From assembly GCA_028023455.1 (NCBI GenBank), contig JAQFVV010000152.1, forward strand, positions 1,862,001-1,926,000: a DNA stretch of 64,000 bases, in the 5' to 3' direction. How positions within the stretch are numbered: position 1 is the stretch's first letter; each line of letters begins with the position of its first letter. Of the stretch, positions 59,428-64,000 are shown piece by piece. The notes under the pieces are model-generated. The model saw only the letters and a program-made list of their open reading frames with translations. It did no database searches and was not told where the DNA came from. The DNA comes from Epiperipatus broadwayi. Taxonomy: Eukaryota; Onychophora; Udeonychophora; Euonychophora; Peripatidae. The position numbers and the translations under genes are program-made.

Positions 59428-59489
<62 letters not shown>

Positions 59490-59516
59490 CATAGCAGCAG
59501 CAGCAGCAACAACAGC
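59338..59516. repeat. Compound (TAG)n-(GAT)n-(AAT)n-(CAG)n microsatellite at LINE B 3' end
   Basis: Starts GTAGTAGTAATAGTAG directly after the LINE 3' UTR, passes through an AGG interruption, GAT units, a long AAT run, and ends with CAG/CAA units near 59492-59516. It is likely the LINE tail, expanded and mutated. Confidence 0.93.
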
Positions 59517-59695
59517 AATGACAAAAATATAACAAATACATATTGCAAACAAAAAAATTACTTCCTACTTTGTTTGTTATTTTAATTAAATATATTTAAA
59601 AAAAAACTTTCTAAATAATGAAAATATAAAAACAACTGGTATTATCAACAATTTTTATTAGTTATTCATTAGATTAGAGATTATCCAATAATAAA

Positions 59696-60363
59696 TAATA
59701 TTTCTGTACTGTAATTTTCACTACACCATTCTCACACAATGTAGGGATTGGTTTCTATCTACTTTTAACACCTTTTGAAGAGATGTAATCATAAACATAT
59801 GTCCAAAGACGTGAAAAATATCTATGATCCTCAAGATGCACATTTTCTGTTGAATCAGCACTTATCAGTTGGCCCAGACCACAACCTCTTAAACATATCT
59901 TTATCATTGTTCAGTATGTATATATAAATACCATATTTCTAGAGTTTAATTGATAAATGTGCTGCCTTCACAATGTTGACACAAATCACTTAATGAAAGT
60001 ATAATAATTTACTTTCATTATAGTGATTTTTATCTAAATTATGAGTGCAGCACAATTGACACATTAAATAATCTGTAGTAATTTGCTATGATAAAGATAT
60101 GTGTAAGAGGTTGTGGTCTGGACCAACTAATAAGTGCTGGTTTAGTGTGAAATATATATCTTTGATACTAGTCCCTACCATGTCTTTGTTCATATGTTTA
60201 TGATTACATCTCTCTACAGAGTGTTAAAAGTGAATAGAAACTAGTCCCTATCACATCTTTGGGCATATGTTTTTACATCTCTCTACAAAGAGTTAAAAGT
60301 GAATAGAAATCAGTCCCTACCTTGCGTAAGAGTGCTGTAATGAAAATTGCACTACAGAAATAT
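59696..60363. mobile_element. Fold-back element F5 with degenerate hammerhead-like core
   Basis: Left arm about 59696-59910 and right arm about 60095-60363 are reverse complements (TATTTCTGTACTGTAATTTTC against ATTGCACTACAGAAATA). Near the centre is GACCAACT followed by AATAAGTGCTGGTTTAGTG and GAAAT (60121-60153 plus; 59842-59868 minus), clearly related to the F4 core but mutated. The right arm has an extra tandem copy of a 69-73-base unit. Confidence 0.7.
60169..60310. repeat. Tandem duplication (69-73 bp, two copies) in F5 right arm
   Basis: TAGTCCCTACCATGTCTTTG ... GTTAAAAGTGAATAGAAAC is followed by TAGTCCCTATCACATCTTTG ... GTTAAAAGTGAATAGAAAT. A third start (CAGTCCCTACC) continues the arm at 60311. 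The left arm has one copy. Confidence 0.8.
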
Positions 60364-61534
60364 TCTTCATAACTGGTACTACCTATTTCTCAATCTGCTA
60401 TAAGTATATTAATATTAAATATGTTTTTGTTAAATTTTTGAAGATCCTTAATCTAATTTAACAATAATTATGAGTCATAAAAAATATTTTAAAGATACTC
60501 TTTTCTTTCTCTTTCTCTCTCTCTCTCTCACTCTTTTTAAGCCAGAAATTTTATAATTACATTCTTTTTCTAGATTTTCTTTTAACAACTTTGACCTACT
60601 TACCGCTTTTTTTTTAAATAATAAGAATAATAAATTTAAAATCAAGCTCCCGTGCAAAAAATAATATGTTCTGACTTATCATTTAATATATTATTCTATT
60701 AGAATTATTGAAGAATAAAAGAAGCTGTCCTAAATATTATTTACAATAGATTTTAAATTATGTGTGTATGCACATGTATATATATGAAATCTAATATTTA
60801 AATTTTCCAGCAGCACCACCTGGATTTTAAATCATGATTTGTCACACTCAATTTCAGTCCAGCATCTTGCATACCCCAATTTCATATATATATGTTTATA
60901 AATTAAACAGTAATATATCTCTTTTAATAGCTCATTGCACAACAAAGATCTCTCCAATAATTTCCTGTGGTAAAACAATGAAAAAGAAGGTTTTACACAC
61001 AAATCTTGCCTATTGCTAGCTGAGAATAGTTTGAATGTTTATCTTTGTCTTACTCACTAACTAAAAGTAGTTATGTATCCACGTTTTAATCAAAATGGCT
61101 TTCTAGATTATTTATGAGCTAAATACGTAAAAGCTAAAAATCTTATGTTTAAAGTAATTGCAAGTTTTGACCACCAATAATCAAAATATCTTACAATTCA
61201 GAAGTTTTTATCCTCAAGATAAAAATATAAATGTTAGTTTTAACTTTCATAACCACCAGTCATTTTTTTCTTAATTATTTTTAAGTGCACGCACATTAAA
61301 AATGTTAAGAATCGTAAAATAATAAATAAATTAATATAAGCAGGCATATTAAAAAAAAAAACAATTAAGTAAGTATCTATACATTAATAAACCAAATTAT
61401 TTTAATCAGTTTTATTCTTAATTATTTAAAAAAGATAGCAAAATATGAACTCTTTTAAAGACAGAGTTGGATGCAAATGGAGAAGGGGGGGGGGGTTAAA
61501 CTTATCCTTAAAACAACATGTAACCAAAACAAAA
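60364..61534. other. AT-rich non-coding stretch
   Basis: No gene recognised. It contains a CT-rich run near 60498-60535 and a G homopolymer (61484-61495). Confidence 0.5.
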
Positions 61535-61667
61535 AAGACTTTTATTTTTTTCATATGTCATAGCATCTGCCGGGACGCGAACCCACACCCGTCTGCAACC
61601 AACTACTTGCTTGCATGGCGGCTGCGATACCTCTCGGCTAACAACGCAAGACAAGACTTTTATTTTT
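61535..61667 (-). mobile_element. Complete tRNA-derived SINE, about 103 bp, with perfect 15-bp target duplication
   Basis: AAGACTTTTATTTTT occurs at 61535-61549 and 61653-61667. The minus strand of 61550-61652 reads GCGTTGTTAGCCGAGAGGT (A box), a longer middle part than the copy at 40071, TGGGTTCGCGTCCCGGC (B box), then GATGCTATGACATATGAAA. The start (GCGTTGT) and tail are shared with the 40071 copy while the tRNA bodies differ, as if different tRNAs had been fitted with the same ends. Confidence 0.83.
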
Positions 61668-62339
61668 ATGAACAAGAATAATAAAAAACCTTTTTCAAAG
61701 ACAGAATAGATTGGATAACAGGAGAAACTTTTCATCTGGCAATCAGATCCCTTAATGTGTAAGTTTTATATTAGTTAATGAAGGATTCTTTAAAATCATG
61801 TGTGCAATATATATTTATAAACTGAGTTGCTTTGTAAATAATGTAGAACCCAAATTTATACACAGGAATTGCAAATAAGATATTTATCGTTATAAAAGTC
61901 TTTTTAAATAAACGTTATGTTAAGTTATTAATGATTAGACTTTACTTCAGATAATAATAATAAAGCATCCAGATTTTTAGGTAGCAACGGAGGATGTAAT
62001 TACAATCATATCAGGCTCCGGGACAATTTGAAATAAATGTATACTTTTTCTTTTTCTCTTTCTTTCTTTTTTGGCAATAGATTTTGAAAGAGCATTTTAA
62101 ATAAAAATGTTTTGAAATATATAAATGAATGTTTTAAATTTAATTTAAAAAAAAAAAAAAAAGAATGATACTGCATTTAAAATGAGTAGTGCTCGAGATA
62201 TAGTAATAATTGTCCACAATGTCACATAATACTTTTTTTTCTCAACAAAAGCTTTATTGACTTGGTTTAAATCTTTGAATTTGCATGCTTATATCGTGTG
62301 TTATATAGAGTTTAACTTATGATGTTACTAGGTTATGTT
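61668..62339. other. AT-rich non-coding stretch
   Basis: Nothing recognisable. A 15-A run lies near 62148-62162. Confidence 0.5.
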
Positions 62340-62760
62340 GATTCATCTATTGAAACAGCAGATTAAAACCGCCCTGAACATCGTTATCGTCACTCCCCAG
62401 AGGGAGAGAGTAAACCAATACCATCCTCTCATTCCCATATTCCCAGTGGCGACCTCAAAAACCCCAGGAGATATGTCCCGGGGACTGTTCAGTCCCTCAA
62501 CCCTGCCCCAGAAAGCAACGACATGTGAACTTGCAGTCTCAATCCAAAATAACTATTGATTTACATATTGTACTATAAGACTTCAAACCGCCATGGCCAG
62601 CATCATTTCCACTGCTGAGAAAAAAGATTTGTGTCGGTAACGATCTCAGTACCGCTCCTCCTCGATCCTGGTTGGCAGAGGGCTAGGCCTTAAGCCACGG
62701 GAATCCTTTCCACCACAAGACTCCCACCTCTAGGCAGCAAAGAAACAGGTTAAACAACTT
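62340..62760. other. GC-richer block of unknown nature
   Basis: About 50 percent GC in a 30 percent GC setting, with abrupt edges. A 74-residue frame (62335-62559) has no recognisable domain. Segments such as GCAGAGGGCTAGGCCTTAAG and CCACGGGAATCC look like an untranslated region or 5' part of a retroelement, but I cannot identify it. Confidence 0.4.
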
Positions 62761-63870
62761 TAGTTTTTAAGGTGGGGTACTGAAAAAAATACTAATATTT
62801 AAAAAATAAAAGATAAATAAATGAGCTTTATATTTTATTTTATTTTCTAAAAAAGTGAGATTATTTAATAAATGAGCTCTTAAAAAAGATCTATAGTAGT
62901 AGTTAAATTGTTGGTGCAAAGCTAATGCTCTTTGTTGATGAAAATCAATAGATGATTCTAGAATTAATCAAATAGAAAATACTGCTCCTAAAGCAGAAGG
63001 TAATATTTTTATGAAAGAAAAAATATGCTTGTTTTCAAAATATATATTACAAATGAGAAGCAGAGATTAGATATCTAAAAAATTATTTTTAATAATAATA
63101 ATTTATTTATTATTTATTTATATATCAATTTACAATAAACTCCATGTGAAAACAAATCATCCTGTGGAGTTAAAAATATAATAAAAATTTTATATATAAA
63201 TATATAAAACTTATGTAAAAAGTATAACAATCGAAATATAAACAGTTATCATCTAATAATATAAAAGATATCCATTAATAGGCATATATTGTACCAGTCG
63301 AAAAACCCACCAAAAGAACTGCAAGTTGGATCCAAACTCAGCTGGTTCAAACTGAATTCAAACCCAACTCAACAGCTCAGATTAGTAGAAATCTAAATTG
63401 ACAGCACAGTGCTATGCGCCAAGAAACTAGCTCAACAGTTGGTGAGGATCAGAGACCCCTGAACTGACATTAATATCTGATAATAAACTGACTAAAAATA
63501 ATTTTAAATCGAATCATATGTATATGTTTGGGTTGCCAACACAGACAGCGAGCATTAACATTAAAATAATTATAAAAGAGAATTAAGAAACCAAGTGTGT
63601 TTAGAAAATATTTAATAATAATAATTTGTTTGTTTTGAATTTTGAATAAAAATTAAATTAATTAATTCTAGTCCTTAAACAAAGATTATAATTATAATAC
63701 GAGTGGCGGTCCTTATTATATGCCAATGAATATTACGCAATATTTGAAAGTCTATGTCTATGCCCCCAACAAGAAAATAAAGGCAGATAAAGGTATTCAT
63801 TAGTAAAGGAAATAATTACTCTAATTTTTTTTTACGAAAGAAGACGATATTTATTTTCACATTCGCAAAT
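62761..63870. other. AT-rich non-coding stretch
   Basis: No gene seen. A moderately GC-richer patch at about 63300-63480 (CAACTCAACAGCTCAG, CAGAGACCCCTGAACTGAC) may be an old repeat. Confidence 0.45.
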
Positions 63871-64000
63871 CCATTCATGAAGAGCGAGATACATATTTTA
63901 GGGCATAACTTTAATCTTTATTGGAAAACTTATTTAATTAAATATAACTGAGAATATCCATTCATGAAGAGCGAGATACATATTTTAGGGCATAACTTTA
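63871..64000. repeat. 87-bp-period tandem repeat running off the window
   Basis: CCATTCATGAAGAGCGAGAT followed by ACATATTTTAGGGCATAACT starts at 63871 and again at 63958, 87 bases apart, with no mismatch up to the last base. More copies may follow beyond 64000. Confidence 0.85.

Noticed and set aside
61550-61652. Functional tRNA gene with long variable arm
   Set aside because: The anticodon stem does not pair properly and the insertion has a 15-base target duplication.

Overview
This is a window of nuclear DNA from a multicellular animal, most likely an invertebrate. It is very AT-rich (roughly 70 percent A+T by eye) and has no convincing complete host gene. Almost every readable protein belongs to a transposable element: three kinds of non-LTR retrotransposon, two Gypsy-type LTR retrotransposons and two hAT-type DNA transposons. 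There are also a small tRNA-derived SINE, several fold-back (palindromic) elements and long trinucleotide microsatellites. I cannot fix the phylum from the sequence. The only hint of a host gene is one isolated exon-like segment near 54.0 kb.

Layout. 1-9.3 kb: two 5'-truncated Jockey/CR1-like LINE fragments lie head to tail, each set between (ATT)n tracts. They are followed by a nearly full-length inverted LINE of an L1/Tx1-like type (ORF1 plus endonuclease/RT ORF2, broken by frameshifts). 10-16.4 kb: a decayed RTE-type LINE whose endonuclease domain is split by a 2.8-kb insertion. 16.8-19.3 kb: a dead hAT transposon related to GTF2IRD2-type transposases. 19.4-20.6 kb: a dispersed repeat family with a fold-back element nested in it. 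20.6-29.6 kb: a young, structurally complete Gypsy element on the minus strand, with 1.4-kb LTRs, a 4-bp target duplication, a primer binding site, a polypurine tract and one uninterrupted 1489-residue Gag-Pol. 31.3-38.3 kb: a large palindrome split by a second, decayed Gypsy element with a 5-bp target duplication. 40.6-45.0 kb: another palindrome split by a KIAA1586-like hAT transposon with a perfect 8-bp target duplication. 45-56.5 kb: mostly non-coding, with a fold-back element and an 0.8-kb direct duplication. 56.5-59.3 kb: a second, 5'-truncated copy of the L1/Tx1-like LINE, ending in a compound microsatellite. 59.7-64 kb: a further fold-back element, a complete SINE, a GC-richer block and a tandem repeat running off the end.

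The most interesting signal is that several unrelated-looking fold-back elements carry hammerhead-ribozyme-like cores in their arms. The clearest, at 44853-44898, shows all three helices, a core with one mismatch (CUGAGGU ... GAAA) and a GUC cleavage triplet; its mirror copy is at 40753-40798. A second family (39255-39311, 47522-47577, 47837-47879) has the exact CUGAUGA core and a two-part helix I. This suggests that non-autonomous, ribozyme-bearing, Penelope-like or retrozyme-like elements shaped the region and then served as landing sites for other transposons.

The elements interact by nesting, not by forming a pathway. Fold-back arms preserve the empty sites of later insertions, LINE tails seed or join microsatellites, and the SINE copies carry target duplications typical of LINE machinery.
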